This document shows, piece by piece, positions 12,916 through 24,986 of a DNA stretch of 64,000 nt. Source of the stretch: Panagrolaimus kolymaensis (Eukaryota; Nematoda; Chromadorea; Rhabditida; Panagrolaimidae). The notes below the pieces were generated by a model. That model was not told the DNA's origin and searched no databases. It saw nothing but the letters and a program-made list of their open reading frames with translations. The first letter of the stretch is position 1; the number at the start of each line of letters is the position of its first letter. Both the position numbers and the translations under genes were made by a program. Location of the stretch: NCBI GenBank assembly GCA_028622995.1, contig JAJQJQ010000023.1, positions 3,100,001-3,164,000 on the forward strand, read 5' to 3'.

Positions 12916-13430
12916 TTTTATTTACATACGTAAAATTACGACGACAAAAAAATTATATCGTAAGCATGAGTGAAAGGAAATCGTTTATTAGGGACATGGA
13001 GAAAGTGAGGGAAGGAAGGGGAACAGGCAGTAAGAGAAGCAACATTCGATTAATATTTTCCTCCCACCAAATTCATCAATATTTATTTAACATTATTTAG
13101 CAGATACTCATTATTTTATTTAATCCATGGACATACATAACATACATCCATAATTTTTCCAATTTGTGTTGTTGCAACTATGGAAAAGTCTCAAAAAGAA
13201 ATATTTTTTATTACTCGCTAAGTTTCAAAACAACAACAAACGAAAAAAAGTAAAGGCGTGTGCGTTTTTTTCTTTACTCTGTTTGTTTCATCAATAACAA
13301 TCTTTTTTTTTACGATGATTCATCCATTTTCTTTACGTTATTTTATATACCGCTTATATAAAATCTCATAACGTCATTTCTTTTTCATTTTTTCAAACCC
13401 ACGAGTATTTAACTTTCTAACATTTTCATT

Positions 13431-13456
13431 TTTTTAGCTTCAAATCTTCTGCCATC
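13431..13456 (+). promoter_or_regulatory. vps-2 leader acceptor
   Basis: A T-rich tract ending in TTTTTTAG (to 13437) lies 19 nt before the vps-2 ATG, with no obvious upstream exon. It is best read as a spliced-leader acceptor defining a very short 5' UTR. Confidence 0.5.
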
Positions 13457-14769
13457 ATGAGTTTCATGGAATCCATTTTTGGTCGTCGCAAAACTCCTCA
13501 AGAGCTTTTACGACAAAATCAACGTGCTCTTAATAAAGCTATGCGAGAATTAGATCGTGAACGTCAAAGACTCGAACAACAAGAAAAGAAAATTATTATG
13601 GATATTAAGAAAATGGCAAAACTTGGGCAGATGGTTGGTTTTTTCTTTATTATACTAACAACAACAACAAAAACGATTTAACAACTATTAAATAACAAAA
13701 AATAACATAATTTTAACTTAATCGTGGTCTTTTGGGAGTAGCAGCATAGCTTTCAAGTTCATCATTTTCTTCATCGTCTTCTTCATCTTCTTCATATTGT
13801 TTGATAATATCAGCAGATCCAATTGTAACAGGAGAAACATTTTCTGATTGAACAAGTTTAGCATTAAGTTGCTGACGATGATGTCCAAAGAGCCCAGATT
13901 TACCTTCTGGTTCATCTTTACCACTTCGTTACACTTGACCACTGGAGAGACCTTGTTCACCTTTGAATTTTATACCATTTACCAATCGAGCATGATTCGG
14001 ATCACTGTTTTAGATTGGAAAAGCTTCTAACAATACTTCAATTCCATCATCTCTTTTTTATTTATATTACTAAAAATAACATAAAACAAGAAACAATATT
14101 TTTAACCTAATCTTGTTCTTTGTAGGGCTATTTCCAGGATTTCCTCGATTTGCTTATTTATTTGATTTCAGGATTCTGTACGTGTTATGGCCAAAGATCT
14201 TGTAAGAACTAGACAATATGTTAAGAAATTTATTATAATGAAAGCTAACATCCAAGCTGTATCACTTAAAGTTCAAACACTCAAAAGTCAAGATGCTATG
14301 GCACAAGTAAGTCACTTTTTCTCTTTAATTTTGATATTTATTCATTAACTTTTAGGCTATGAAAGGCGTTACTCGAGCTATGCAATCCATGAATAAACAA
14401 TTGAATCTTCCACAAATCCAGAAAATTATGATGGAATTTGAAAAACAAACAGAAATTATGGATATGAAAGAAGAAATGATGGGTGATGCAATTGATGATG
14501 CCATGGGCGACGGAGACGATGAAGAAGAAACTGAAGCAGTTGTTGCTCAAGTATTAGACGAATTGGGTATTGAAATGGGTAACCAACTTTCTGGTTTACC
14601 AAGTGCTGAGGGATCTCTTGCTACTGCTGGTCAAAAGAAACAAGCTCCTGTCGCTGCTGCAGCTGGTGTTGGCGGCGGTGGTGGTGTTAGTGGTGGTGGT
14701 GGTGAACCTCCTATAAGTGATGCCGATGCTGATTTACAAGCTCGATTGGAAATGTTGCGAAAGAATTAA
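13457..14769 (+). CDS. vps-2: ESCRT-III subunit CHMP2A/Vps2, 241 aa
   Basis: Exons: 13457-13633, 14172-14306, 14356-14769. It starts with the classic CHMP2 amphipathic and basic helix (MSFMESIFGRRKTPQELLR) and the alpha1-alpha2 hairpin continuing across the intron (MDSVRVMAKDLVRTRQYV). The C-terminal half carries the acidic helix (DDAMGDGDDEEETEA) and ends in the MIT-interacting motif (LQARLEMLRKN), which recruits the Vps4 ATPase. Vps2 polymers act on endosomal and other membranes in budding and scission. It is about 20 residues longer than human CHMP2A (222 aa) because of a Gly-rich linker before the MIM. Intron 1 (538 bp) is unusually long and holds an antisense pseudogene fragment. The neighbours alkb-7 and cpt-1 match my recollection of the C. 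elegans Y46G5A region. Confidence 0.96.
13718..14070 (-). pseudogene. Broken coding fragment antisense in vps-2 intron 1
   Basis: Read on the minus strand, this intron segment keeps one protein-like frame of about 110 codons. It contains the stretches DDGIEVLLEAFPI, NHARLVNGIKFKGEQG and KSGLFGHHRQQL, then a long acidic run and a basic end TPKRPRLS followed by a stop. The frame is broken twice by TAA, once after LEAFPI and once after GLSSGQV; each TAA sits where CAA (Gln) would need only one C-to-T change. Base composition is clearly less AT-rich than the rest of the intron. It looks like the 3' part of a nuclear-protein gene copied into the intron and decaying. I do not recognise the parent gene. 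Confidence 0.6.
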
Positions 14770-14897
14770 GTATTGCTTCAAATTTCATTATTATTAACTG
14801 GGTTTTATTATTTCTTTTTTTTGTATAAATAAATGAGTGAAAATAAAATTGTGTACTTTGTTTTGTAATTTTATATAGTTGCAGTAAACAATGATCT

Positions 14898-15728
14898 TCA
14901 TTTTAAAATTTTATTATCTTCAACTAAAGGTTTATAATCCAATTCTTCTGGAGGTTTTTCTTTTTGGGGCGTGTCTCGACAAATGACAGAAATTCTTCGA
15001 TCTTTAGGAATTTGAATTCTATCAAAGTTGGAATCTTCTTGCCCAAGAATTTCATGAGTAAAATCATAACGGCCAATTCCTCTAGAAAAAAATAGTTTTA
15101 ATTTTTATCATAATAAAGGCATCACTCACGTAAGTTTATACAAACTTCTCCTTTTAAGCCATAAATCGACAATAAAAATATCTTTATCATCTTTATGACG
15201 AAGCCTCATAACTGAATCAGAAAGCATAGAAACACCGGAAATTACATTGCCGCAATACTAAAACATAATTATAAAGGAGATTTCTGTAAATGCAACACAC
15301 ATACCCGAATACTGTCAATATGAGGTTTGATATGACCATCTTTATGTAAATCTAATATGTGAATATATGAAAGATGAAGGGTTTCTGGCGGGAATGAAGC
15401 TTTAGCTATTCGTGATAATATGCTAGTATTATCATCACTCCATTTCCTCTGTTCTCTTTCTCGAAAGAGATAAATCGCCTAAAATATTTCACTCTTGATT
15501 AAATGATAAGGGAGTGGAAAAACTTACATCATCCCAATGAGATTTTTCATATTTGAGTCGCTTCATATGTGGTTCAATTTCTTTTAATAACGAAGTTTCT
15601 TCAGCTTCTGTAATAAATTCAGGCATTACTGTACAATTTTCCATTACATCTTGAAGCATTTTTGGTGGCCATTTAGGTTTATTATGAATGTGAATTAATG
15701 TGGAAAGACGAATAAGTGATAATCTCAT
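14898..15728 (-). CDS. alkb-7: ALKBH7-type 2-oxoglutarate/Fe(II) dioxygenase, mitochondrial, 228 aa
   Basis: Exons: 15728-15528, 15478-15305, 15257-15130, 15081-14898. It matches human ALKBH7 (221 aa) end to end. The iron ligands are His120 and Asp122 in KPHIDSIR and His177 in RYDFTHEI; the downstream Arg for 2-oxoglutarate lies in RRISVICR. The N-terminus (MRLSLIRLSTLIH) is basic and amphipathic, a likely mitochondrial presequence, so I start at 15728 rather than at an upstream in-frame methionine, which would need sequence that does not look coding. ALKBH7 acts in the mitochondrial matrix and is linked in mammals to fatty-acid metabolism and programmed necrosis. The 3' end faces vps-2 across 128 bp. 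Confidence 0.95.
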
Positions 15729-16249
15729 TTTTCCAATCTGTAATAAAGTTAATATATAAATGCTATTTGGGAGGAATATAATAATCACAAGGATTAGAAT
15801 AAACAACCTATCATTATTTTTTGAAAAGTTATCATTTGGGGAACTTAATAAGCCATTATCCTGATAGTCAAATGGAAAAAAGAGGGCATGCTTTAACATC
15901 CAAACAAATATTTCACCTGACTGACAATCAGGAAGGAAGCCAGTTGGTTAAAGCAAAAATAAGCTAGGCCAACAGACAAGTACCGTACTAATGATTGTTA
16001 AGTTTTAAATGAAAATACAAAATAAATTTTATTTCAATTATCAAATATACACGCTTTCCATAAAATAATGTACAAAATTTCTGAGCAATTAAAAAATTAA
16101 ATCAGTGTTTACAGAAAAAAAGCCTCAAACTGCAAAACAAAAAACACATGAGGTGAGACAGAAAGAAAAGAACATCCTAGGTAAATTACAAAAGTCATAT
16201 TTTTATTATGAGATTCTACATAAAATGCAATTATAAAAGAAAAAGGAAA
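15729..16249. other. alkb-7 upstream / cpt-1 downstream spacer
   Basis: A 521-bp stretch between two minus-strand genes. It holds the alkb-7 promoter and the cpt-1 3' UTR. No other feature is supported. Confidence 0.5.
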
Positions 16250-19200
16250 TTATTTAGTCTTCATTTTCCCATTTGAGACAGATTTGCGCTTTTCATTAGA
16301 AAATAGACCATGCATATCCCGTAATGATTGAATGAGATCTTCGCGGAATTTCTTTGAGCTCTAAAAAATATAAAAAATAAATAAATAAACAAATGTGTGA
16401 AACAACATACAGTATTGTCAGCAGATTTCTTGGAAGAAATATGGAAAGAAATTTGATTTTCACCAGCAATGATGTATGAAACGCCATAACCACGATCAGC
16501 AACTGGGCCAAAACCACCACCAGCAGTAACCTAAAATAAGAAAAGTTTCAGTAAATATAAAACAAATTAATTAAAAACATACCAAGGAATTACGAGCATC
16601 AAGAGATAAATCTTTAATATCTTCTTCACATTGATTAAGAGGAGTTTGAGAAGTTGATAGAAGATAGGTTGGAGGGAAAATTTTGTTAAAGAACGGTGAT
16701 TCTTCTTCAAGATAACGTTGAACAACATAGAGAGCAAAGAGATGACGATAAATTCCACGGCCAGTCATAGCATCACGATAAAGTTCTTGATGACGTTCAG
16801 ATGCAAGGCGAAGGAAGCGAAGACGTTCTTCAGGAGGACAATCTTTATCAAGCATAGAACGAACAAAGTCACTGGATTGAATGGTACATGAACGAACAGT
16901 TTCAGTACGACCTTCTCTAAACAAACGTGTCATGGAAGCTTCATAAGTTAAGGAAAATTTGTGTTGATTCTGAAAAAAAAATTTTTGAAAAATATATCAT
17001 AACGCTAAGAGCTCAAAAATTTAAACATACTCTAAAGTAAGTTAATTGAAGACACATTTGAAGAAAAGCATCTGGAGAAATTTTTAATTGTTTAATGAAA
17101 CCTTTTCCAAATTCGGTCCAAACGAGAAGAGCCATTTCAACATCATCAATAAGACCTTGAGCAACTTTCATCGAAACTTCCATATGACTTTGAACGGTGT
17201 CATCCAATTGCCATTGGAGACGTTCAGCTGGGATTACAACATCTTTAATTCCGACGCAATTACCATCTTTGTCATAGCCTTGTCGGATCAAATCATTGAG
17301 AAGAATGTATTCGACAGCATGAGCAGTTACAGCAGCATCGCCCCATGAATGTTCGGTGTTGATACCACATTTACCATTTTTAAGGATAATAAAGTTAATG
17401 GATTTATCAAACCAGCGATCATACCCTTTGCCATGAAGCAAATTATGGGCAAATGCATCAAGTTTTGATGAATCATTTGGATCATAATCATGTTCATTTT
17501 CATCCAAAATAATAACAAATGCAGCACGTTCAATGACACGAAGAGAGGTTTTGTTTACACCAGCATTGAAGAACTTTTTACGAGCTGTAGCCCAATGAGT
17601 TCGTTCACCAGCAGTAAAGATGGCAAGTTTTTCTTCACCAGGAGCAGGAGAAAGATCACCACTGAGGATTTGTTGAAAAGCATCTTGAAGTTCAGCAGGT
17701 TCCAAAAGTCTTTTGCCATTATGAATCGGTAGCTTGAACCAACAACCTTTACAATAAACAGCAACGTGCTTGATATCATCCCAATGTCTGAATTGATCTG
17801 CTTCTTCACCAGGAATACGACAGCTGTTGAACAAACGTTGATATTGCATGGTACCTAAAATGGGATAACGTAAAGATGTAAAACAAATAAAAATGTAACA
17901 TACAAAAAGGAACTTTAGTTTTAGGAGCGATGGAAAACGGTGAAACTTCTTGACGTTCAACGAGACGACGGAATCGGCAAGCAGCCCAAGTAATGTTAGC
18001 AGCACGAGCAGCTTGACTATTAGTTGGATGCAAGTTCAACGTGTCAAATCCATAGTAGTTGCTGTTGATCATAATAGGTGAACGTTGACGAAGATAAACA
18101 AATTCTTCCCACCAATCTGTGACATAATTTGTTGAGAGCCATGACTTGATGGTGAGATAGCGTTGAAGGCGACGACCTTTAAAAAATACTTGTTAAAAGA
18201 AAATAAAGTTTTAAAAAAAGTACTTACCTAATCCTTTACGGAATTTTTCAGATAATTCAGCAATTTCCTTGTAGTCTTTTTCACTAGTAATTGGTTTGAG
18301 CGAGAGCAAATGTCTTTGTAGCGTTTCATCCAATAATGGCAATGGTAGACGAGGAAGGGCACCTTGGAAAGAGTGGAGCATAGGTTGACTTTTCGAGATC
18401 AAGTGCAACAATTGAAACCATAACTTCGTGGTTGTTGAAATAGATTTTTGATGAGGATTTTCGTACATCCAACCCCTCGAAAAAATAAATTAGAGGCAGA
18501 AGTTAATAATAAATACAAACTTGTAAGACAACAATGTTTTGATTGAAAGACGCAGGAGTTGGATCAACAAGAGCCATAATAAGGTTCCAGAAATTGTTAC
18601 AGCAAGATATTTTGAGATAAATCCAGCACTAAAAAAGTTGAATGTTAAAAGAAAAATTTATGTCACATTTTGTTCCAAGTCATGAGTTTAAATAATGTGT
18701 TCTCGTGTTCAAAATACTCCGTCATCAATCCTCAAGAATAGTTTCAAACAACAAAAAAAGAGCACGGGGTTTATCTTTTCCTTCTCTCCGAAAAAATCAG
18801 GTCAACTTTAACATTTGTCAGTCATTCAGAGAGAACAACGAACATTTTCCCACAAAAAGAAATATGACAGCACGTTATCTAATAACAGACGTTAAAAATA
18901 AATTCAACAAAAAAACATTTTCTCTTTTAACTAATGGAGTTAAATATATAGACAAGAAGACCTTACCCGAAGATGTAATAAAATACGTAGTTTCTAAGGA
19001 AGCTTGCTATTCCCAATGTATTATCCATATTGAAAAAAGCTAATACTATTGCAATACCAATAACAAGGACCAAGGATGAGAGATTTACAGGAAAAATACC
19101 AGCAACAAATTCATTCTAAAATAAAGGATGATTTTGTAATTATTATTATAACGGCTATAAAAAAAACTTACTTTAAACCTTAATAAGCGTCTTTTGTAAC

Positions 19201-19312
19201 CACGAGAAAAAGCATGCCATATATCACGAAGAAGTTCTTGATCATATGAAACAGAGATACCATCATGAGTTAAACTCAAACTCAATGCCGAAATACTATG
19301 GGCTTCAGCCAT
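16250..19312 (-). CDS. cpt-1: Carnitine O-palmitoyltransferase 1, 786 aa
   Basis: Nine exons: 19312-19172, 19115-18967, 18628-18521, 18475-18228, 18176-17904, 17854-17031, 16969-16583, 16530-16411, 16360-16250. CPT1 transfers long-chain acyl groups to carnitine at the mitochondrial outer membrane, the committed step of fatty-acid import. The start [18 protein letters not shown] is the CPT1 regulatory N-terminus. Two membrane spans follow, near residues 54-75 and 98-125. The catalytic domain has the active-site His475 in NTEHSWGD, the ATP/CoA-contact region RWFDKS, the [21 protein letters not shown] block and [17 protein letters not shown]. Human CPT1A is 773 aa with its His at 473. Exon 4 and 5 acceptors end in GAG and AAG. 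Mammalian family members are inhibited by malonyl-CoA. Confidence 0.97.
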
Positions 19313-21171
19313 AATGCCCAAATAGGAAGAGATTAGATATATACAAAAGTTCTTGTTTCTTTATTAGGAGACAGGAGACGATGATCAGTTAGTAGCACTT
19401 GATGGCCTTCCCCAAATATTTCGAGATCTTTCCAAGGTCCACACGAAGATAATTTCCTTGATCTAAAATTAATAAGTACAATAAAAAAAATTCGACAAAA
19501 TAAAGGAAATTAATTAGTGGTTCTTATATACGAAGCAATAAAAAAACGTAAACAATCTTGTTACCAGAAAAAAAGAGCGCGTGGATGATCGAACAAAGAA
19601 CGTTTTTGATTGAACACAAGCAACGACGACGACGATGACGACTAAAGCGAGCGAAGACGTCCAGTAAATGAAAAAGCGTGATAAGACAAAACAACAAAAT
19701 TTTGCATGGATAAAATGATGAGATGAAAAGTTCATGAAATGATATAACAAAAAATTAACATTTCACCCAAAAGGAATTATGTTCAAGTTTTTTAAGAAAA
19801 GTTTTTGATATAAATAGTTGAACTGTTAAACTTTTTTGAATGAACAAAAAAAGTAAGGTCGATCAAAGTAGCAATCTTTTTTTTCTCTCTCTCGATGGAC
19901 TTTATTTGACACGCCTTCCGAAAAAAAAAGAGGATGCTGCCACGTGCTGCTAAAATTAAATCCAGAAGAAGGAGAAAACCGCGTCAGCTTCTGATGAGTT
20001 GCAATGCTGCTGTTCTTCATTTTTTCTTTTTACTTTTAACACGGAAAAAAAAAGCTTTGACGTATAACAAAACTGAGACTATGAGCATGCAAGAAGAGCA
20101 TTCAACAAACTAAAACAGAACTAGCGAGAGAGGACAAAGTACATTTTATTTTTTGGAGGCAGTCGCACTCAACAGAAGCAGAACAACAACAAAAAAATCG
20201 ACAAACAAACGGCAAAAAAACTGCATCCTTTCTTTGCATTGCTATTTTATTAGTGAAGCATTTTTTTCTTTTTCTTCAAATGATCAGCAAATTGAATGAT
20301 CATTTAAAAATTTAACTGATTATCATCATCAAGTTAAATGTTGTTTTTAGAAAAAGCCATTATTTAACTTTCACACTTCCACCAAACTAGCATTGAAAAT
20401 AATTAGCTGCTTCTATGAAAGCTTCCAAACCAGGATCAACTTTGTCTAAAAAAATTAAAACTAAAAAACGACTAACAAATTTCAAAAGTGGAAAATTTAT
20501 TTTTTTTTAAATTTTATATTCCAACGCTACGGAAAATTATTCACCAAATCTTTTTCTTTGGCGAAAAAAGACAATTTCTTAATTTAGGTTTTCTCTTTTT
20601 AAAATTAGTACCATCATGTCGTTCACGAAAGAAAGAAAAAAATCGCATCAAAAAGAAAGAAACTACTGATCAATGATTGCTAAAAAAAAGCGGGCAAAGA
20701 ACATCATAAACAACGAAAATTGTGTAAGAACAAAGTACATTTTCAGAGCATTCTGTTTTAAAAATCAATGCCCTGCTGATGTCCATTCTCATCCATCCTT
20801 TTCAGTTGGGGATGTGCATGCACAAACTTGATATGACCGCGTTAAAAAATATCCATGAACCAATAAAAAATGTCCACGCCTCTATAAGATTTCTTTAAAC
20901 CATAGAGTTCAAAAGATTAAAATCACCGATAAAAATATTTGGCATAACAAACTTTTGTTAATATATGATTTTTGTAAAACTATTATATCCTAACTTTTAA
21001 TTTGATTGTATATGACACGATAATTCGTTTGCTAACACATTATTTATTTTCAATAAAAAACATATAAAGAAAATTGATACAAATGTACATACACGATAGG
21101 TTGGTGACCAGCACGACGAAATGCTAATTTATAAAGTATCAATCACCATAACATGTTTTTTTTGTATGTGT
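19313..21171. other. Intergenic region with coding-like patches on both strands
   Basis: Most of this 1.86-kb interval is plain AT-rich DNA, but some patches look like exons. At 19333-19459 (-) a segment after a TTTTAG acceptor stays open for 42 codons (GPWKDLEIFGEGHQ, then a stop) and ends only 20 nt before cpt-1. At 20391-20446 (-) another acceptor opens a 19-codon frame (KVDPGLEAFIEAANYFQC, stop). At 20672-20830 (+) a 52-codon ATG frame includes CPADVHSHPSFSVGD. The first two could be terminal exons of an unrecognised gene, or the first could be cpt-1 5' UTR. I could not join any of them into a gene. Confidence 0.3.
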
Positions 21172-22327
21172 TTAAAAGTTAACGCCATCATCGATGCAAA
21201 GACTCTTGCCTTGTCGACGATGAAGATATGGTACAAGGTGTTCATAAGGCGGCATAAAGATTTTTCTTCGATTCCTAATTTCCATCATTTTACCACCGCT
21301 ATCACCCGCCAAGCTTGAAGAGGTCAGAGAAAGAAAGTTGGCAAGAGCGTGGACATAAATGCGAGTATGGGAACCTTCAATCTGTAAACATTTATTTAAA
21401 TATACAACGTTTTGAGAAACCCAAATATCTTACTATATCAATCCAAACACCATTGGATTGAGATTGGAAAAAGTCTCTCAGTCGCTCCTCCAATTCATCC
21501 AACATTACATATGGGACACCTCGCTTGCGGCTTAATATGCTTTTATGCTTATTGTCAAGCTTTTCAAAGCATGCATGAGCAGAATAAGCTGGATGGTCTA
21601 TAGAAGAAACCCAATAATGAACGACCTCCCAAAAGCGATAATAAACTTACACCGTCGCTTCTCCTCATCGGTCATCGACTTATACGATTTTGGAATTTTA
21701 ATAGGTTTTCCACCTAATACATGCTCAAAGCTATCCTCACTTGCCGTTCCTTGATGATTATATTCAAGTTCTTCAAGAAACTTTTCTTGATCCTCCTCGG
21801 ATTTATCCATAAAGGATTGCCACATTTCCATTGAATTTTTGTCTAAGAAAAGACGAGAAAATGCAGTGATAATATGAGGCGCCATATCAGAGAAATCTTC
21901 ACAGATATCATCTTGATCGGCATGATTCAAGATTAAATGAGCTAAAGCAGAATAAGTAAAGTATGGCACACAAAAAATCTATGACTACCATTTTCAACGC
22001 GTCTTCTCTTTTTGGATCCCATATGAGGTTTAATGTTTACCCCATCGCTACCAATGTTGCCAGCTGCACGTTGAAAGCGGCGAAGAACCCGCTCTTGTCG
22101 GGTCTTCTTTTTCTTTTTTTCATCTTGAGCTACGACAGCCCGAATTGCGCGAACATCAGCTGGGTCTATATCATTTTCAGATTCAGTGGCAAATTCAGAA
22201 TCAGAGAAAACGTAACTGAAATGAAATATAATAATTTCATAATAATATGAGGTGAAATAAATTACTCTCTGTAATCAATGGGAACATCTTCAATGCGAAC
22301 TTTTTGGCGAGGCTTGATGACACCCAT
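21172..22327 (-). CDS. R3HDM4-like protein with R3H-associated domain, 317 aa
   Basis: Exons: 22327-22266, 22215-21989, 21941-21651, 21597-21434, 21381-21172. It aligns by eye with human R3HDM4 (C19orf22). MEMWQSFMDKSEEDQEKFL corresponds to the R3H-associated N-terminal helix. HPAYSAHACFEKL and MLDELEERLRDFF correspond to the central helices, and the stretch ending NRRKIFMPPYEHL to the R3H-like end. Between the N-terminus and the first helix lies a Lys/Arg-rich region (EKKKKKTRQERVLRRFQR), probably nuclear. R3H domains bind single-stranded nucleic acid; the function of R3HDM4 is not established. The last residues are uncertain: a less AT-rich patch at 21095-21125 could be an alternative final exon. 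Confidence 0.85.
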
Positions 22328-23368
22328 GTTGATATCAAAGGAAGTTCTTTTAAAAAACTTTTTAGCGCTAAATTAAAGAGTGAAAAAATAAAGTTTAAGC
22401 GAGCAGAAATATGCAGCTGTCTAAAAATTTTTAATTGATTAAAATCAATAAAGAAAATAAACAAAATGTGGTGGCTTCATTAACACGAACAAAAAAAGAA
22501 AAAGAAAAACAGAGGAAAAATGAATGAGCGAACAATTGGATTTCGTGTCAACGAGGAGAGAGTCATGTGATGACCGCATAAGTGTGTGCTGCGCAGAAAG
22601 ATGCTGAAATTACATTGAATCCTGGTTTATTTCAATGACATACATAGCTTTGCGGATATTAGTGGAAATATAGCTGTTTATTGAAATCGATAAATTGGTA
22701 AAAATCGTTGTAAAAAAATTACACTAAAAACAGGGTGACAAAATAAAAGTACGGCTAATGTAAAAAAAATAATGCGCTAACACGAGACTGCATGCATGAT
22801 GGTCGATGATCAAAATAATGAGGGTGTAACACAATTGAAAAGATTGCACAATATTTTGCAGTTTGAAAGATGCTTTTTATTAGAAAATATATTTTGACAC
22901 AACTGCTAGTAGCATTGAAATCGTTTTCGTTTTAAGATTGTTTCATTAAATTTTCAATTTTTTTAGCTTGAAAGTATATTTTTGGCTTTCATGGTATTCT
23001 TGGATATTCTTAGATTAGAGTTATAAAATAAAATAATTACAGATAAGAACAGAGACGACGAAGCGATGTGTTATGGATTAGGGAAATATAATAAATAATA
23101 TATGAAAGCTAAGATAAAACGAAAAGAAACTGTTTCTGATAAAATCATGGATCAATTGAAAAAAAACTGACAATGTCTTTGCTGAAATCTCTGAAGCAAA
23201 TACAAGGACGCCATTGTTGGAAAAAAACTAAAAATGGGTCATAAAAATTTGTAAATATAAAGTTGTAGTACAAATTCAAAATGGAACAAAATTTAATTAC
23301 ATACAAACTAAACCGTTAACAATAGAACTAGTAAACAAAAAGAAAAAATAGAAAAAAGAACATAGTCA
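22328..23368. other. Intergenic spacer
   Basis: About 1 kb between two minus-strand genes, holding the R3HDM4-like promoter and the CCCH gene 3' UTR. No coding or RNA feature seen. Confidence 0.5.
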
Positions 23369-24986
23369 TCAAGAAGTATGCATAGTTGGAAAATCAAAAG
23401 CAACCGCAGAAAGAAGATTCTCCATAGCAACGTTTTCAGATTGAGATTGCTTACGAGGTGGAGGAGGTGAATAAGATGCAGTTGTTCGACGATATCCATG
23501 TTTATTGAAGCTTGATGGTGTTTTGAGGGGTTTCTTAGATAAAGGTTTTGAAAATGCATGAGATGGTGAAGCCCGACGATAGAAGTTTGAAGTTGTAGTT
23601 GGAATATCAAACGCAACAGCAGAAAGAAGATTCTCCATATTAACGTTTTCAGATTGAGATTGTTTATGATATGAAGGACGTGAATATGGTGTAGCTGTGC
23701 GACGAGATGCATGTTTATTGTAGAATGTTGGCGGTTTGACAGGTTTCTTAGCAAAAGATCGTGAAAATGCATAAGGTGAAGAAGTCACATGATTGAATTT
23801 TTGATTCGTTGAAATATCAAAAGCAACAGGAGAACGAAGATTATCCATAGTAACGTTTTCAGATTGATATTGTTTACGAGGTGGTGGAGGTGAATAAGAT
23901 GCAGCTGTTCGACGAGATCCATGTTTATTGTAGAATGTTGGCGGTTTGACAGGTTTCTTAGCAAAAGATTGTGAAAATGCATAAGGTGAAGAAGTCACAT
24001 GATTGAATTTTTGATTCGTTGGAATATCAAACGCAACAGCAGAAAGAAGATTCTTCATAGTTTTCATTTCAGAGTGAGATTGTTTATGAGATGACGGCCG
24101 TAAAAATTCATGAGGTGAAGACACACGATTGAATGTTTGAGGCGTTGAATGATAATCCATTGATCGAGAATCTTTACGCCGAGATGACAACGGTGTAAAG
24201 TTGGCTGATACATCGCTTTCCAAATCCTAAAATAAAGGTTTAAATTAGACATTAATGAAACAGCAAGAACACTTACACCGTCAAAGAGAGGTTTCGTGTA
24301 TTCATCGAGTGGTTGATGAGAAAAACGACATTTAGAGTCTTCACATTTGTTAAGATGAAAATATTTACAAGGAAATTCACCATGAAGAAAGTTGCATCTC
24401 AAACCTTGATTGCAAAGACCATTGAGATAGAGTGGGCATAATTCAGGATGGCAACCAGAATCTGATGCATTATGGCTATAGGAGCATAAGTCACCTTTTC
24501 GACAACGACCTTCACGGTAAAATTTACAAATCAAATTTCCAACTTCTGCTTTTTGTTTATCACGTTTGGATAATTTAGCAGGCAAAGATGGAGGAGGCGT
24601 GTTCGAAGCTATTCCGTCATCTGAAGCTGAAATCATACCACCATCACCTGAAGTTGAAATACGAGCATCGTCAAAACCTGAATGATAAACAAGACATAAA
24701 AAAAAGATAGGAATAAATTAATTTTACTTTGTTCCTGATTTCTCCATGTTTCGCTTTTTTGTACAAAAGGGCTTCTTGATTTTTCTTTATGACATACATC
24801 TTCGCGGTCATCAAGCACTTCACCTTTTTCTAAAGTTTCAGGCTTTTCAACATCAGCATGCTCTTCTTCCTTGTTATTTATTGTTGGCCCCACTTCAATT
24901 TTAATAACATTTTCACCAGGTTGGCTATATTTTCGAAGCTTTTCTGCCAATCTTGTTGCAATATCACTAACTTCAACTTTGATCAT
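23369..24986 (-). CDS. Triple CCCH zinc-finger protein (ZC3H4/6/8 type) with tandem repeats, 505 aa
   Basis: Exons: 24986-24728, 24677-24277, 24226-23369. Residues 125-210 carry three consecutive CCCH fingers: ICKFYREGRCRKGDLCSYSH, LCPLYLNGLCNQGLRC and PCKYFHLNKCEDSKCRFSH. They are followed by QPLDEYTKPLFDG, the same order and trailing motif as ZC3H4/ZC3H6/ZC3H8 and fly Su(s), nuclear RNA-binding proteins that restrain or terminate transcription. The last exon encodes about 3.5 copies of a 70-71-residue repeat. Each copy holds SPYAFSxSFAKKPVKPPTF, a basic NKHGSRR segment, a SYSPPPPRKQ string and MENLLSAVAFDIPT. I start at the ATG at 24986; the frame is open upstream but has no ATG. Confidence 0.9.
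23390..24090 (-). repeat. In-frame tandem repeat, period 210-213 bp
   Basis: Equivalent points (ATGTTTATTG) occur at 23498, 23711 and 23921, giving periods of 213 and 210 bp, always a multiple of three. The two copies nearest 23700-24000 are almost identical and those at the ends more diverged. This suggests recent unequal crossing-over or conversion in the middle of the array. Confidence 0.85.

Noticed and set aside
15729..15899. Upstream in-frame methionine extending alkb-7 by about 57 residues
   Set aside because: The added sequence is AT-driven and hydrophobic, whereas the ATG at 15728 gives a proper mitochondrial presequence and the usual family length.
19514..20020. Two minus-strand frames with hydrophobic or Ser-rich translation upstream of cpt-1
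   Set aside because: Translation reflects poly-T tracts; no splice partners, no protein-like codon use.
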